Below, in pieces: positions 7,740 through 16,718 of a stretch of 64,000 bases of DNA. The position numbers and the translations under genes are program-made. A model generated the notes under the pieces. It was not told where the DNA came from, did no database searches, and worked only from the letters and a program-made list of their open reading frames with translations. This DNA comes from an uncultured Alphaproteobacteria bacterium. GTDB lineage: Bacteria; Pseudomonadota; Alphaproteobacteria; Rs-D84. The DNA lies in the NCBI GenBank assembly GCA_947367055.1, contig CANBCI010000001.1, positions 248,001 to 312,000 of the forward strand, read 5' to 3'. Numbering within the stretch: the stretch's first letter is position 1; the number at the start of each line of letters is the position of its first letter.

Positions 7740-8549
7740 ATGTCATTGGATGCGTTGCGTGATTTGGAACTGGCCGGTGTAAAGTGGGAAATAAATGAAA
7801 TCCCGGCGGCCTTGGCGGCCGATGTCGCCGCGGCAACCGTTCATGAGGAGGGCGGGACAAAAAATGCCGCCCCGATGCAGGCCACGCAATCTTTGGCAAC
7901 GCATCCCACATCACGCACGCGTGCGTCTGTGGTGCCGCCCGTGGCGCCGGTGCGCCCGATTTCGGTTGAAACCGCGCGTGCAATGGCGGCCCGGCCCGGC
8001 GATATGCGTGCGCTGTGCCGCATGATTGGCGAATTTAACCATCCGTTGCGCGCCGGGGCGACAAATGTCGTTTTGCCGCATGTTGCAGATTGCGCCGGCC
8101 CGATGATGATAATTACCGATATTCCCGGAACCGAAGACGATGCAACAGGTCGTATTTTGTCGGGACCGTCGGGTGAATTGATGGACAAAATGCTGGCCGC
8201 AATTGGATTGAGACGCGATATGGTGTCGATTGTGCCGTTACTGTTTTGGCGTACACCCGGGGGCCGCACACCGACGGCGGATGAATTGGCCCTGTCGCGG
8301 CCGTTTGTGGATCGAGCGATTGAACTGCTGCGGCCGCGCGTGATTTTGACGCTTGGTACCCTGGCGGCGGATGTGATTGCGAATGTCGCCCTGGGGCGCG
8401 GGCATGGACAAATGACATGTTTGCCGTCGGGTATCCACTGCATGCCGATTTATCATCCGAATTACCTATTGCTGAAACCTGTGGCAAAGCGGGATGTGTG
8501 GACGGCGTTGCAGGCCGTGCAAAATTTGTTGAAAAGTGCCGAATTATAG
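7740..8549 (+). CDS. family 4-like uracil-DNA glycosylase lacking most Fe-S ligands
   Basis: The protein (269 aa) has an Ala/Pro-rich N-terminal extension of about 90 residues, as in phage SPO1 polymerase-like UDGs, followed by a UDG fold. The catalytic-pocket motif reads DIPGTEDDATGRILSG (usual GEAPGxxEDxxGRPFVG) and the second motif reads HPNYLLLKP. Family 4 enzymes normally have four cysteines holding a 4Fe-4S cluster. Here CRMI replaces CxxC, the third position lies in SIVPLLFWRTPGGR without Cys, and the fourth reads LSRPFVDRAIELL with Ser. Removal of uracil or other deaminated bases is expected from the family; activity without the cluster is uncertain. A canonical family 1 ung lies at 48199. 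Ribosome site AAGGGG precedes the ATG. Confidence 0.82.
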   Translation: MSLDALRDLELAGVKWEINEIPAALAADVAAATVHEEGGTKNAAPMQATQSLATHPTSRTRASVVPPVAPVRPISVETARAMAARPGDMRALCRMIGEFNHPLRAGATNVVLPHVADCAGPMMIITDIPGTEDDATGRILSGPSGELMDKMLAAIGLRRDMVSIVPLLFWRTPGGRTPTADELALSRPFVDRAIELLRPRVILTLGTLAADVIANVALGRGHGQMTCLPSGIHCMPIYHPNYLLLKPVAKRDVWTALQAVQNLLKSAEL

Positions 8550-8586
8550 TTAATAATTTCACCGTATATTATAAAAGGAGCATACA

Positions 8587-9135
8587 ATTAAGACGCCAAA
8601 TAACCGTGATAACCGCCGGGACATGGGCCCGCGCATGAATAATCGGATTTTTGCCAAAATGGTCCAGGTCATAAGCGCCGATGGCCAGAATCTGGGCACC
8701 ATGGCAACACCGGCCGCATTGCAAATGGCAATGGACGAAGGAATGGATTTGGTTGAAATCAACGCCAATTCCACGCCGCCCATTGTAAAAATAATGGATT
8801 ACGGCAAATTCAAATACGAACAGAAAAAACGTGCGAACGAGGCACGCAAAAACCAAAAAACGGTCGAAATGAAGGAAGTTTGGGTAAAACCCTTTATCGA
8901 GGAAAACGACCTGAATATAAAAATGAAAAAGGTTTTTGAATTTCTGGACGGCGGCAATAAAGTGAAAATCGCCGTCATGACGCGCGGTTCTAAAAAGGTA
9001 TTGGCCCGCGGCAAGGATGCGGTTCCCGAACTTTTTGCGCGCATTTTGGAAATCATAGGGCCGCGCGGAACGCTGGAGGCAAAGTCAAAGCCCGATGAAC
9101 GGACAAAATCCATCATCGTTGCGCCGGCAAAATAA
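8587..9135 (+). CDS. infC: translation initiation factor IF-3, AUU start
   Basis: IF-3 binds the 30S subunit and checks start-codon pairing. I place the start at ATT 8587, 12 codons before the first in-frame ATG (8623). AAAGGAG lies 6 nt upstream of the ATT, the resulting N-terminus (MKTPNNRDNRRDMGPRMNN) matches the usual IF-3 extension, and infC is known to use AUU so that IF-3 can repress its own synthesis. Domains: IF-3 N (VISADGQNLGTMATPAALQM, DLVEINANSTPPIVKIMDYG), lysine-rich linker, IF-3 C (VKIAVMTRGS). Length is then 182 aa, typical. No rpmI-rplT follow it. Confidence 0.95.
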   Translation: MKTPNNRDNRRDMGPRMNNRIFAKMVQVISADGQNLGTMATPAALQMAMDEGMDLVEINANSTPPIVKIMDYGKFKYEQKKRANEARKNQKTVEMKEVWVKPFIEENDLNIKMKKVFEFLDGGNKVKIAVMTRGSKKVLARGKDAVPELFARILEIIGPRGTLEAKSKPDERTKSIIVAPAK

Positions 9136-9159
9136 AAAATTATTATAAGTAAGATATCT

Positions 9160-9215
9160 GCGGACGAAAAATTTGCATGGTGTATATGACATACATTGGC
9201 AAATCTTTCGCCCGC
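9160..9215. other. long imperfect hairpin between infC and xseB
   Basis: The 17-nt arms GCGGACGAAAAATTTGC and GCAAATCTTTCGCCCGC pair at 15 of 17 positions, enclosing a second small TGTAT/ATACA stem. No T-run follows, so it is not a standard terminator. It could be an RNA processing site or a small inverted-repeat element. Confidence 0.5.
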
Positions 9216-9292
9216 ATTCATATTATTCTGATTTTTTTATAGAAATTCCGATTTTTATTTTGTATCTTAAATTTTGAATAAAAGGATAGGAA

Positions 9293-9487
9293 GTGGACGA
9301 AAAAAAATTGTCTTTTGAAGAGGCTTACAAGCAGTTGACCGAACTTGTAAAAAAAATGGAAAGCGGGGAAATGCCGCTGTCTGACGCAGTTGCGGCGTAC
9401 GAGCAGGGCATTAAACTAAAAGCCTATTGCGAGCAGTTGCTGAAAGAGGCCGAACTGAAAATCGAAACGCTGAAGGTCGGCGCGTAA
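9293..9487 (+). CDS. xseB: exodeoxyribonuclease VII small subunit
   Basis: XseB is a small coiled-coil subunit that wraps XseA in ExoVII, which degrades single-stranded DNA. The 64-aa protein (GTG start after AGGATAGGAA) has the family pattern LSFEEAYKQLTELVKKMESG, then PLSDAVAAYEQGIKL and CEQLLKEAELKIE. The xseA gene is not in the window. It is followed closely by mutS. Confidence 0.92.
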   Translation: MDEKKLSFEEAYKQLTELVKKMESGEMPLSDAVAAYEQGIKLKAYCEQLLKEAELKIETLKVGA

Positions 9488-9520
9488 TCAATTTAATATT
9501 TCTAAACAAATGGATTTATT

Positions 9521-12064
9521 GTGGCGGAGAAAAAAATAAGTCCGGTAATGCAGCAATACCTTGATATGAAATCGGAAAACCCCGATGCGCTGCTGATGTT
9601 CCGGTTGGGTGATTTTTACGAGGCGTTTTTTGACGATGCGCGCGTAATAAGTGAAACATTGGGGCTGGTCCTGACCCAGCGCGGGACGGCAACCATGCCG
9701 GACGGTGAAAACATCCCGATGTGCGGCATCCCATGGCATGCGGCGGACAATTATTTTGGTCGCCTGGTTCGTGCGGGGTACAAGGTTGCGCTGGTTGAAC
9801 AAATGGAAACCCCGGCCGAGGCAAAAGAACGCGGCCACAAGTACATAGAGCGCAAGGTTATCCGCGTGTTGACGCCGGGAACATTGACGGATGAAAATTT
9901 ACTAACGCCGAAAAATTCAAATTTCTTGGTTGCGGTGTTGCCCATGTCGGACGGTCGGTTTGATATTGCCGGTTGTGACATTTCAACGGGTGAATTTTTT
10001 GTCGGCAAAACGGCCAATTTGATTGATGATTTGGTGCGCGTCAGCCCGGCAGAGGTTATTTATCCCGCGGCGGCGGCCGAATCGGAACCTGTTATGAAAC
10101 TGCGCGGATTGTTCAAAACAACGCCTGTTTATGAAAAGTTATACACCCGCCAAGACATTGGCAAAATTGTTTCGCGTATATTCGGCGGCGCAATCAGTGG
10201 TGATAGCGTCGTGTGCGAAAGCGCGGTTGCAATGCTGGCCGGATATTTGTTTAATACGCAGCGCGGTGCAAATATAATATTTCGCGCACCGCATGCGTTT
10301 TGCGGCGGTAATCAATTGTTGGTTGATGCCGCAACTTGGAAAAGCCTGGAAATAGATGCGCCAATAAACGACGGGGGCGCGTGCCTGATTGATGTGCTGG
10401 ATTTGACGCGAACCGCGGCGGGGGCGCGAAAACTGCGTTCTTATTTGCGGATGCTGTCGTCGGATGCGAATGAAATTCGCCACCGTCAGGAACATATCGG
10501 TCACCTGTTGCTGAACCGTGATATTGCGGGCATGGCGTCGGTGACATTATCGCGTCTGCCGGATGTGGGACGCAGTTTGACCAGGTTGCTAACGGGACGC
10601 GGCGCACCGCGCGACCTGCGCCAGGTGGCGCGCTTTGTCACCGAATTGCCGAATGCAAAAATAATGGGAATGCGTTTGGACGACGGTTTTGCCGCGCGCT
10701 TTGCCGAGATGAATACGCATGATGCATTTGGGGCGGAATTAAATTCTGCACTGTCTGATGAAATGCCGACATTTTTCCGCGACGGCGGGGTGATTCGCGA
10801 CGGGTTTGACGCGTCGCTGGACCATATGCGGCGCCTGGCGCATGGGGCCAAGGAAACAATTGCCACAATGCAGGCGGAATACGCCGCGACAACCGGTGTT
10901 TCAACCCTTAAAATCAAGTACAACAATATCTTGGGGTATTTTATAGAGGTGCCCAGCGCCCGCGCGGATGCCCTGATGGCGCCGGACGCGGGATTTATCC
11001 ATCGCCAGACAATGGCGAACAACATGCGCTTTACAACGCCGCGCCTGATTGATTTGGACAATGATGTGCGCAGCGCCGCGGAAAGGGCCGCGGGCATAGA
11101 ATCGGAAATCATCGCCACGTTTATTGACAGAATACGCGAAATGGCGGACGATTTGCTGGGGACGGCGGATTTGCTGGCCGATGTTGATGTGTGGTGTGCG
11201 TTGGCCGAATGTGCCGCGCAGTATGAATGGGTGCGCCCGACAATAACCGACGACCACGCATTTGATGTCACCGGTGGCCGTCATCCGGTTATCGAATGGG
11301 TGTTGCGTCCGCGGGGCGACAACTTTGTCAAAAACGACTGCAATTTGAACGAGATGCCGATTGCGTTGCTGACCGGGCCGAACATGGCCGGTAAATCCAC
11401 ATATCTGCGCCAGAATGCATTGATTGTTGTTTTGACGCATTTGGGGTCGTTCGTGCCGGCCGCGCGCGCCACAATCGGGATTTGTGACCAGTTGTTCAGC
11501 CGTGTTGGTGCGTCGGACAATCTGGCGGCGGGCCAGTCCACCTTTATGGTTGAAATGAGCGAGACCGCCAACATCCTGCGGCGTGCGACGGATAAATCGT
11601 TTATTATATTTGATGAAATCGGCCGTGGGACCGCCACATACGACGGTATGGCGATTGCGCAGGCGGTGCTGGAATTCTTGAACGAAATGCGGCCGCGCAC
11701 ACTGTTTGCGACGCACTATCATGAATTGACGGCATTGGCCGGCATGGGGGCGGGCAGGCTGAATAATGTCGCATGCCTGACGATTGATGTGCGCGAACAC
11801 AACAATGAAATTATTTTCATGCATAAGATAATACCCGGCGTCGCCAGCCGTTCATACGGAATCCAGGTTGCAAAAATGGCCGGCATGCCTGATGCGGTTG
11901 TGGCGCGCGCCCAGCATGTTCTGGATTGCCTGGAGGCCGATAGCATATGCGCACCGGCGCCTGATTTTGGTACGAAAAAGCCGGCAAATGCCGGGGGCCG
12001 CGCCACAAAAAATCCGCATGTTGCGGACAATAAGCCCACCGCACAATTGAACCTGTTCGGATAA
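9521..12064 (+). CDS. mutS: DNA mismatch repair protein MutS
   Basis: MutS recognises mismatches and recruits MutL. The 847-aa protein (GTG start) shows the full domain order: N-terminal mismatch-binding domain with the Phe-x-Glu motif in GDFYEAFFDDA, connector, lever and clamp helices, and the ATPase with Walker A GPNMAGKSTYLRQ, the signature GQSTFMVEMSETANIL, Walker B FIIFDEIGRGTATYDG and the H-loop FATHYHEL. Length and motifs are intact. It overlaps nothing and is followed 11 bp later by truB. Confidence 0.98.
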   Translation: MAEKKISPVMQQYLDMKSENPDALLMFRLGDFYEAFFDDARVISETLGLVLTQRGTATMPDGENIPMCGIPWHAADNYFGRLVRAGYKVALVEQMETPAEAKERGHKYIERKVIRVLTPGTLTDENLLTPKNSNFLVAVLPMSDGRFDIAGCDISTGEFFVGKTANLIDDLVRVSPAEVIYPAAAAESEPVMKLRGLFKTTPVYEKLYTRQDIGKIVSRIFGGAISGDSVVCESAVAMLAGYLFNTQRGANIIFRAPHAFCGGNQLLVDAATWKSLEIDAPINDGGACLIDVLDLTRTAAGARKLRSYLRMLSSDANEIRHRQEHIGHLLLNRDIAGMASVTLSRLPDVGRSLTRLLTGRGAPRDLRQVARFVTELPNAKIMGMRLDDGFAARFAEMNTHDAFGAELNSALSDEMPTFFRDGGVIRDGFDASLDHMRRLAHGAKETIATMQAEYAATTGVSTLKIKYNNILGYFIEVPSARADALMAPDAGFIHRQTMANNMRFTTPRLIDLDNDVRSAAERAAGIESEIIATFIDRIREMADDLLGTADLLADVDVWCALAECAAQYEWVRPTITDDHAFDVTGGRHPVIEWVLRPRGDNFVKNDCNLNEMPIALLTGPNMAGKSTYLRQNALIVVLTHLGSFVPAARATIGICDQLFSRVGASDNLAAGQSTFMVEMSETANILRRATDKSFIIFDEIGRGTATYDGMAIAQAVLEFLNEMRPRTLFATHYHELTALAGMGAGRLNNVACLTIDVREHNNEIIFMHKIIPGVASRSYGIQVAKMAGMPDAVVARAQHVLDCLEADSICAPAPDFGTKKPANAGGRATKNPHVADNKPTAQLNLFG

Positions 12065-12075
12065 AGGCGGATAAA

Positions 12076-12954
12076 GTGGCGGCAACAGGCGCGTTTGTTT
12101 TATTGGATAAGCCCGCAGGCATGTTTAGTCGCACGGCGGGCGGCCGTGTGGCGCGCATGATTGGTATTAAAAAATTCGGGCATATCGGAACGCTGGATCC
12201 AATGGCGTCGGGGGTTTTGCCAATCGCGATTGGGGACGCCACAAAAATGATTCCCTTTGTAGAAGATGCGGCGCCCGACGCCAAAGAATACCTTTTCGGC
12301 GTCCAGTTTGGATTTGAAACGGACACGCTGGATATTACGGGCAGTGTAGTGCGCCGTAATGATGTTATCCCGGATGAAAACGCCGTTCGGGCAGTGTTGG
12401 CGGATTTTATCGGTGAAACGGATCAAGTCCCGCCCATGTACAGCGCGGTTCATGTTGCGGGGCGGCGGGCCTATGAATTGGCGCGGCGTGGCGCGGCGGC
12501 CGATATGCCGGTGCGGCGCGTGCGGATTGATGCGCTGGAACTGCTGGGGGTGGACGGCAATTCATTTCAGTTTCGCATGCGGTGCGCGCGCGGGACCTAT
12601 GTGCGTGCGGTCGCACGTGATATTGCCGCAAAACTCGGCGCCATGGCGACTGTTGACATGATACGTCGGACGATGACAAACGGTTTTTTGATAAAAAATG
12701 CCGTAAAACTTGATTTTCTGGAAAATCTGGTTAATAATGGGGGCGACATCGGGCCATACCTGATGAAAATGGATTTCGGACTGGGGGACATTCCGGTCTT
12801 GAATCTGGACGGCACGGCGGCTGAATTTTATAAAAACGGCGGCTTTGTCGATGTGGCGGCGGCGGCCGGTCGGTATCGCGTGTATTCGGGTAATCAATTT
12901 ATCGGAATTGGTGCGGTCGATGGCGGTGTGCTGCGGCCAAAGCGAACAATTTAA
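12076..12954 (+). CDS. truB: tRNA pseudouridine55 synthase TruB
   Basis: TruB makes pseudouridine 55 in the T-loop of tRNAs. A GTG start gives MAATGAFVLLDKPAGM. The catalytic motif GHIGTLDPMASGVLPIAIG carries the nucleophilic Asp, and YSAVHVAGRRAYELAR and RCARGTYVRAVARDIA match the family. The 292-aa length is normal. It lies between mutS and rpsO; truB-rpsO is a widely conserved pair. Confidence 0.97.
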   Translation: MAATGAFVLLDKPAGMFSRTAGGRVARMIGIKKFGHIGTLDPMASGVLPIAIGDATKMIPFVEDAAPDAKEYLFGVQFGFETDTLDITGSVVRRNDVIPDENAVRAVLADFIGETDQVPPMYSAVHVAGRRAYELARRGAAADMPVRRVRIDALELLGVDGNSFQFRMRCARGTYVRAVARDIAAKLGAMATVDMIRRTMTNGFLIKNAVKLDFLENLVNNGGDIGPYLMKMDFGLGDIPVLNLDGTAAEFYKNGGFVDVAAAAGRYRVYSGNQFIGIGAVDGGVLRPKRTI

Positions 12955-12972
12955 TAAAAAAAGGAAAAACAA

Positions 12973-13245
12973 ATGTCCGTTACAAAAGAAAAAAAGTCGG
13001 AATTGATTAAAGAATACAAAACGACCGAGGCTGACAACGGCGGTTCCGCCGCGTCCCAGGTTGCGGTTTTGACCGAACGTATTCGCAATTTGACCGAACA
13101 TATGAAGGCCAATCACAAGGATCAGCATTCAAAACGCGGGCTGTTGCTGATGGTTAACCGTCGCAAAAAACTGCTGGCGTATATCAAGAGAAAGAATGCG
13201 GCCGACTACGAAGAACTGATTAAAAAATTGGGTCTGCGTAAATAA
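12973..13245 (+). CDS. rpsO: 30S ribosomal protein S15
   Basis: S15 is a primary 16S rRNA-binding protein. The 90-aa sequence contains [38 protein letters not shown] and [20 protein letters not shown], all diagnostic. It starts behind AAAGGAAAAAC and ends in a strong terminator. In many bacteria rpsO is followed by pnp; here pnp is 16 kb away on the other strand. Confidence 0.98.
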   Translation: MSVTKEKKSELIKEYKTTEADNGGSAASQVAVLTERIRNLTEHMKANHKDQHSKRGLLLMVNRRKKLLAYIKRKNAADYEELIKKLGLRK

Positions 13246-13247
13246 TA

Positions 13248-13277
13248 AAAAACCCGGGATTGCCCGGGTTTTTTATT
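13248..13277 (+). terminator. rpsO terminator
   Basis: AACCCGGG-ATT-GCCCGGGTT followed by TTTTATTTT. It also lies across the 3' end of the convergent BamB-like gene. Confidence 0.9.
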
Positions 13278-14001
13278 TTATTTCCATACCGGTTTCGGCG
13301 TTGAATTTTTGTTTGCCGACCGTGATGATTTTATTTGCATATTTGACCGCATCCTGTTTCTTTAGCGGGCTTTTCCAATATGCCGCGCCGTCCGTCGTGC
13401 GCAATGCGTAAAGATTGCCGTCCGTCGCCGCGACAAATGCCGCGTCACCTGCGATTTCGAACGCGTGCGCCGTTCCGATGTCCGCGCACCATTTTTTCGC
13501 ACCAGTTTTTGGATTGATGCGGCAGAACGCATCGCCCAAGCCCCCCGCATACACCGCGCCGTCAAATACGCGTATCGGGGCAACAATATCCAGTACGGAT
13601 GCGCCGCCGGTCATATTGCTGGGGCGGTAAATGTCGGCAACCCATGCGACGTCGCGCGTTTGGCCGTTGACCTTTACCAATTCGCCGGTGGTAAGCCCCG
13701 CATAAACAAAGGCATTGTCACAGACCGGGGTTTGCACGCTTTTGACAGAATTGCTGGTGGGAAATCCGCTGAAAATCTTTTTGTCCCCGCGCCAGATGAC
13801 GTTTGACGCGTCCTGCCGGTATGGGCAGTCGGTGTTTTTTGGGGCGGTTGCATCATTTGGCAGGTTTGCAATTTCCTGGTTCAGGATTTTTACACGCCCC
13901 GCGTCAAAGATATCGGTGCGGACGCCCGGCAAAATCGGGTCGTGTTTGGCGCATCCGGTCGCCGCCAATGCACATAATGCAAACAATATTGATTTGCGCA
14001 T
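13273..14001 (-). CDS. BamB-like beta-propeller lipoprotein
   Basis: BamB is a lipoprotein scaffold of the outer-membrane beta-barrel assembly machine. The 242-aa protein has a lipoprotein signal peptide (MRKSILFALCALAATGC) and PQQ/WD-like blades such as NAFVYAGLTTGELVKVNGQT, AVYAGGLGDAFCRINPKTG and AAFVAATDGNLYALRTTDG. It is much shorter than E. coli BamB (about 390 aa), with roughly four recognisable blades. The upstream partner is a YfgM-like gene, and in many proteobacteria yfgM-bamB-der are adjacent, which supports the call; der is elsewhere (33343). Confidence 0.72.
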   Translation of the reverse strand: MRKSILFALCALAATGCAKHDPILPGVRTDIFDAGRVKILNQEIANLPNDATAPKNTDCPYRQDASNVIWRGDKKIFSGFPTSNSVKSVQTPVCDNAFVYAGLTTGELVKVNGQTRDVAWVADIYRPSNMTGGASVLDIVAPIRVFDGAVYAGGLGDAFCRINPKTGAKKWCADIGTAHAFEIAGDAAFVAATDGNLYALRTTDGAAYWKSPLKKQDAVKYANKIITVGKQKFNAETGMEIK

Positions 14002-14026
14002 GTTTTATTCCGTTTGTTTTTTGTTG

Positions 14027-14686
14027 TTAACGCAATGCCTCGGCCGTGCCCTTGATCGATGTTGGGGCGTCGGCATCTGTGATTATTTTATCCAGCCATT
14101 TGTTGGCGTTCGCCCGGTCGCCCGCGGCCAGGTATTTTTGCGCCAGCATCAGGCGTCCCGTGAAATAAAATGGTGATTTTTTTGTGTTCAAATCCGACAG
14201 GTATTCTTCCATTTCGGCCGCGGTCATGTCGTCGCCGCGCATCGCCGCAATATGCAGCCGTGCCAGGTCGCGAAAATCGCGCGTGTTTCCCGAATTTGCC
14301 AATTTTTCCAGTTTTTCCGCATCCCCGTCCAGCAGGTATGACTGAAACAGCGCCAAATCCGCCGTCGCGCCCGACGTGTTTTCACCGATTGCCGCCAGGG
14401 CCGGCGCATCCACGGACAGCAATGCCGCCTCGTAATTCTGGGCGGTGGCGATTTTGTGCGCGCGATGCGTGCGTACGCCGATTTGAATTGCCACGGCCAC
14501 AATTAGTATGGCGATTGCCGCGCCCGCCAGATATCGGCTGTATTTCTTGATAAACGCCATTGTCTTTTCATTGTTCACATCTTCCCATACTTCGCGGTAC
14601 AGGGCGTCTTCGGCGTATTCTTCGCGTGTTTTCTTGTGCGGTTTTTGTGCTTTTGCGTTTTTGTTTCGTTCCAGAATCGTTGCCAT
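14027..14686 (-). CDS. YfgM-like membrane-anchored tetratricopeptide protein
   Basis: I start at 14686 (MATILERNKN) because AGGAGA lies 7 nt upstream; the frame extends further to 14848 without support. The 219-aa protein has a charged cytoplasmic N-terminus, one membrane helix (residues about 52-70, YLAGAAIAILIVAVAIQIGV) and a periplasmic TPR-like helical domain. YfgM in E. coli associates with the Sec translocon and periplasmic chaperones; the role here is inferred from architecture and from its place just upstream of the BamB-like gene. Confidence 0.75.
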   Translation of the reverse strand: MATILERNKNAKAQKPHKKTREEYAEDALYREVWEDVNNEKTMAFIKKYSRYLAGAAIAILIVAVAIQIGVRTHRAHKIATAQNYEAALLSVDAPALAAIGENTSGATADLALFQSYLLDGDAEKLEKLANSGNTRDFRDLARLHIAAMRGDDMTAAEMEEYLSDLNTKKSPFYFTGRLMLAQKYLAAGDRANANKWLDKIITDADAPTSIKGTAEALR

Positions 14687-14703
14687 GGAAAATTCTCCTG
14701 TGC

Positions 14704-14731
14704 TTGATAATTGATATTTTATTGCTATACT
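14704..14731 (+). promoter_or_regulatory. rpoH promoter (near-leaderless)
   Basis: TTGATA at 14704-14709 and TATACT at 14726-14731 with a 16-bp spacer. ATG 14741 follows 9 nt after the -10 box, leaving a leader of about 2-3 nt. Confidence 0.55.
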
Positions 14732-14740
14732 ATAAAAGTT

Positions 14741-15649
14741 ATGAAAAAGCAAATCAAGAACGCTTTGCCGGTCGCACAAAATAGTCTGCCTGTGGCGGGG
14801 GCGGCGGGCGGCGATGCGTCCTTGGCGCGGTATATCCAGACAATTCAAAAATTCCCGATTTTAACCGCCGAAGAGGAATATGAATACGCGACCCAATGGG
14901 TAAAAAATCAGGATAAAATTGCGGCCGAAAAACTGGTGGCGAGTCACCTGCGGCTGGTTGTGTCCGTGGCATATGATTTCAAGAATTATGGAATACCCGT
15001 CACTGATTTGATTGCCAGCGGGAATATGGGCCTGATGCAGGCGTTGCAGAAATTCGACCCGGAAAAGGGGTTCCGTTTTTCCACATACGCCATGTTCTGG
15101 ATTCGGGCCGAGATTTATGAAACCATATTAAATAATTGGTCGATTGTTAAAATCGGCACATCCGCAAATCAAAAGCGTGTGTTCTTTAACCTGTCGCGGG
15201 CAAAGCGTGCGCTGGGGATTATGGATGCAAACCTGTCCGAGGACCAGACGCGACAAATCGCCGAATACCTGGATGTGCCGGAAAATGATGTCCGACGCAT
15301 GGCGACGCGCGTTGGTGCGCGGGATGTATCGCTGAACGCGCCAATGCACAGTGACGACGGCGCGGCGCGTGACATATTGTCCAATCTGCCCGATTCACAC
15401 ACGAATATAGAAGAAATGGCAGAGAGCATGGAATTTCGCCGTCGCGGATATGATTTGCTGCGTCGGCATTTGGCGGATTTGCCGGAACGCGACCGTGAAA
15501 TTTTAACCGCGCGGCGATTGAACGAACCGGTGGCGACACTGGAATCACTGGCCCAGAAATACGGAATTTCACGCGAACGGGTGCGCCAGATAGAAGAACG
15601 TGCGTACACCAAACTGCGCGATGCGATATTACAAGAAACCCAAGGTTGA
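14741..15649 (+). CDS. rpoH: RNA polymerase sigma-32 factor RpoH
   Basis: RpoH directs transcription of heat-shock genes. Region 2 shows HLRLVVSVAYDFKNYG, DLIASGNMGLMQALQKFDP and FRFSTYAMFWIRAEI; the RpoH box reads NQKRVFFNLSRAKRAL; region 4 has PERDREILTARRL and GISRERVRQIEERA. The start at 14741 (MKKQIKNALP) is chosen because the promoter overlaps the longer frame from 14711; 302 aa is typical. No Shine-Dalgarno is visible. The structured 5' leader that controls rpoH translation in enterobacteria cannot exist here if the mRNA is leaderless. Confidence 0.96.
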   Translation: MKKQIKNALPVAQNSLPVAGAAGGDASLARYIQTIQKFPILTAEEEYEYATQWVKNQDKIAAEKLVASHLRLVVSVAYDFKNYGIPVTDLIASGNMGLMQALQKFDPEKGFRFSTYAMFWIRAEIYETILNNWSIVKIGTSANQKRVFFNLSRAKRALGIMDANLSEDQTRQIAEYLDVPENDVRRMATRVGARDVSLNAPMHSDDGAARDILSNLPDSHTNIEEMAESMEFRRRGYDLLRRHLADLPERDREILTARRLNEPVATLESLAQKYGISRERVRQIEERAYTKLRDAILQETQG

Positions 15650-15652
15650 CCT

Positions 15653-16672
15653 ATGAAAGCCAATATATGCCTTATGGCGGCACTTTTTGCGGCGTATGCA
15701 GTGCCCGCGAACGCAATTGAGTTTAATGCGGGGCGTTCAAGTCTGCGCATTTCCGGATACGGGACGGCGGGGATGATTGAACCCGATTTTGACAAGCCGG
15801 ATTTTATCGGCGATTTTCGCGCACGCGCACAATTTGGCTATCGCGCGACAGATGCGTATTCCTTTGGCGCCGTATATTCAATTGATGCGGCGGCCCTGGA
15901 TGAAGGCCGCCCCCTGCGCGAGGCATTTGGTTTCTTTGACGCGCGCGGCGTGGCGCGAATTGAAATGGGGGTTATGGATTCAATTGCGCGAAAGCTGGGC
16001 CTGGGGTTGCCGGATGTTGGCGGGCTGCGCGTTAATGACAAACCGCTTTTTTATAAAAAGATTCATGCCGACGGTCCGGTTATTGCGGATACTATCCTGA
16101 CCACCGGGCGGCGGGCGTTGCGCCTGAATGTGGCCAGTGCGCAAATGGGCGCCGTTCAGGGCGGCGTATCGGTCGCGGGGGGGACGGATGATTTTGATTA
16201 TGCGGTGGACGCCGGGCTCAAAATAAAAAGTTCGGCCGGCAAGACCAAGACGGCGTTTTCGTTGGGCGCATCGTTTATGGACCGGCCCGACAATTACCGT
16301 ACGGACACATATACGCCGCGCGTCACCGCCGATTGGCGCGCCCAGGCGTCCATGGGTATGAATCTGCAGTACAACAGTTGGGTTTTTGGACTGAACGGGC
16401 GCGTGATATATGACCAGAATCCCGTTGGCCGCGCCGCCGACGGATTGGCGTTGGGAACCGGGGTCAGTTATGATATTTTGAATTACAGCGTATCATTGTC
16501 CTATATCTTTTCAGATACGGGCATTTGGCACAAAGACGCGCCGGATTATGCAGACCATACCGTTGTTGCATCTTTCAGATATAAATACAGCGAAAATGTG
16601 GACGGTTGGATGTCAATCGGTATGACGACCGAAACGCCGTTTGTCGCGGCCGGAATGCGGATAACGTTTTGA
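15653..16672 (+). CDS. outer-membrane beta-barrel (porin-like) protein
   Basis: A 339-aa protein with a signal peptide (MKANICLMAALFAAYAVPANA, cleavage after ANA). The mature part alternates polar and hydrophobic residues in beta-strand fashion, ends in Phe (VAAGMRITF) as barrel proteins do, and contains phrases seen in Gram-negative porins (ISGYGTAGMIEPD, ARIEMGVMDSIARKLGLG). It starts 3 bp after rpoH, so it may be cotranscribed. Substrate unknown; a general porin is the simplest reading. Confidence 0.8.
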   Translation: MKANICLMAALFAAYAVPANAIEFNAGRSSLRISGYGTAGMIEPDFDKPDFIGDFRARAQFGYRATDAYSFGAVYSIDAAALDEGRPLREAFGFFDARGVARIEMGVMDSIARKLGLGLPDVGGLRVNDKPLFYKKIHADGPVIADTILTTGRRALRLNVASAQMGAVQGGVSVAGGTDDFDYAVDAGLKIKSSAGKTKTAFSLGASFMDRPDNYRTDTYTPRVTADWRAQASMGMNLQYNSWVFGLNGRVIYDQNPVGRAADGLALGTGVSYDILNYSVSLSYIFSDTGIWHKDAPDYADHTVVASFRYKYSENVDGWMSIGMTTETPFVAAGMRITF

Positions 16673-16688
16673 TATGTATCGCAATTAA

Positions 16689-16718
16689 AAATCCCCGTTT
16701 CCGGGGATTTTGTTTTTT
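16689..16718 (+). terminator. terminator after the porin-like gene
   Basis: AATCCCCG-TTT-CGGGGATT followed by TTGTTTTTT. It overlaps the end of the convergent TPR gene. Confidence 0.85.
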
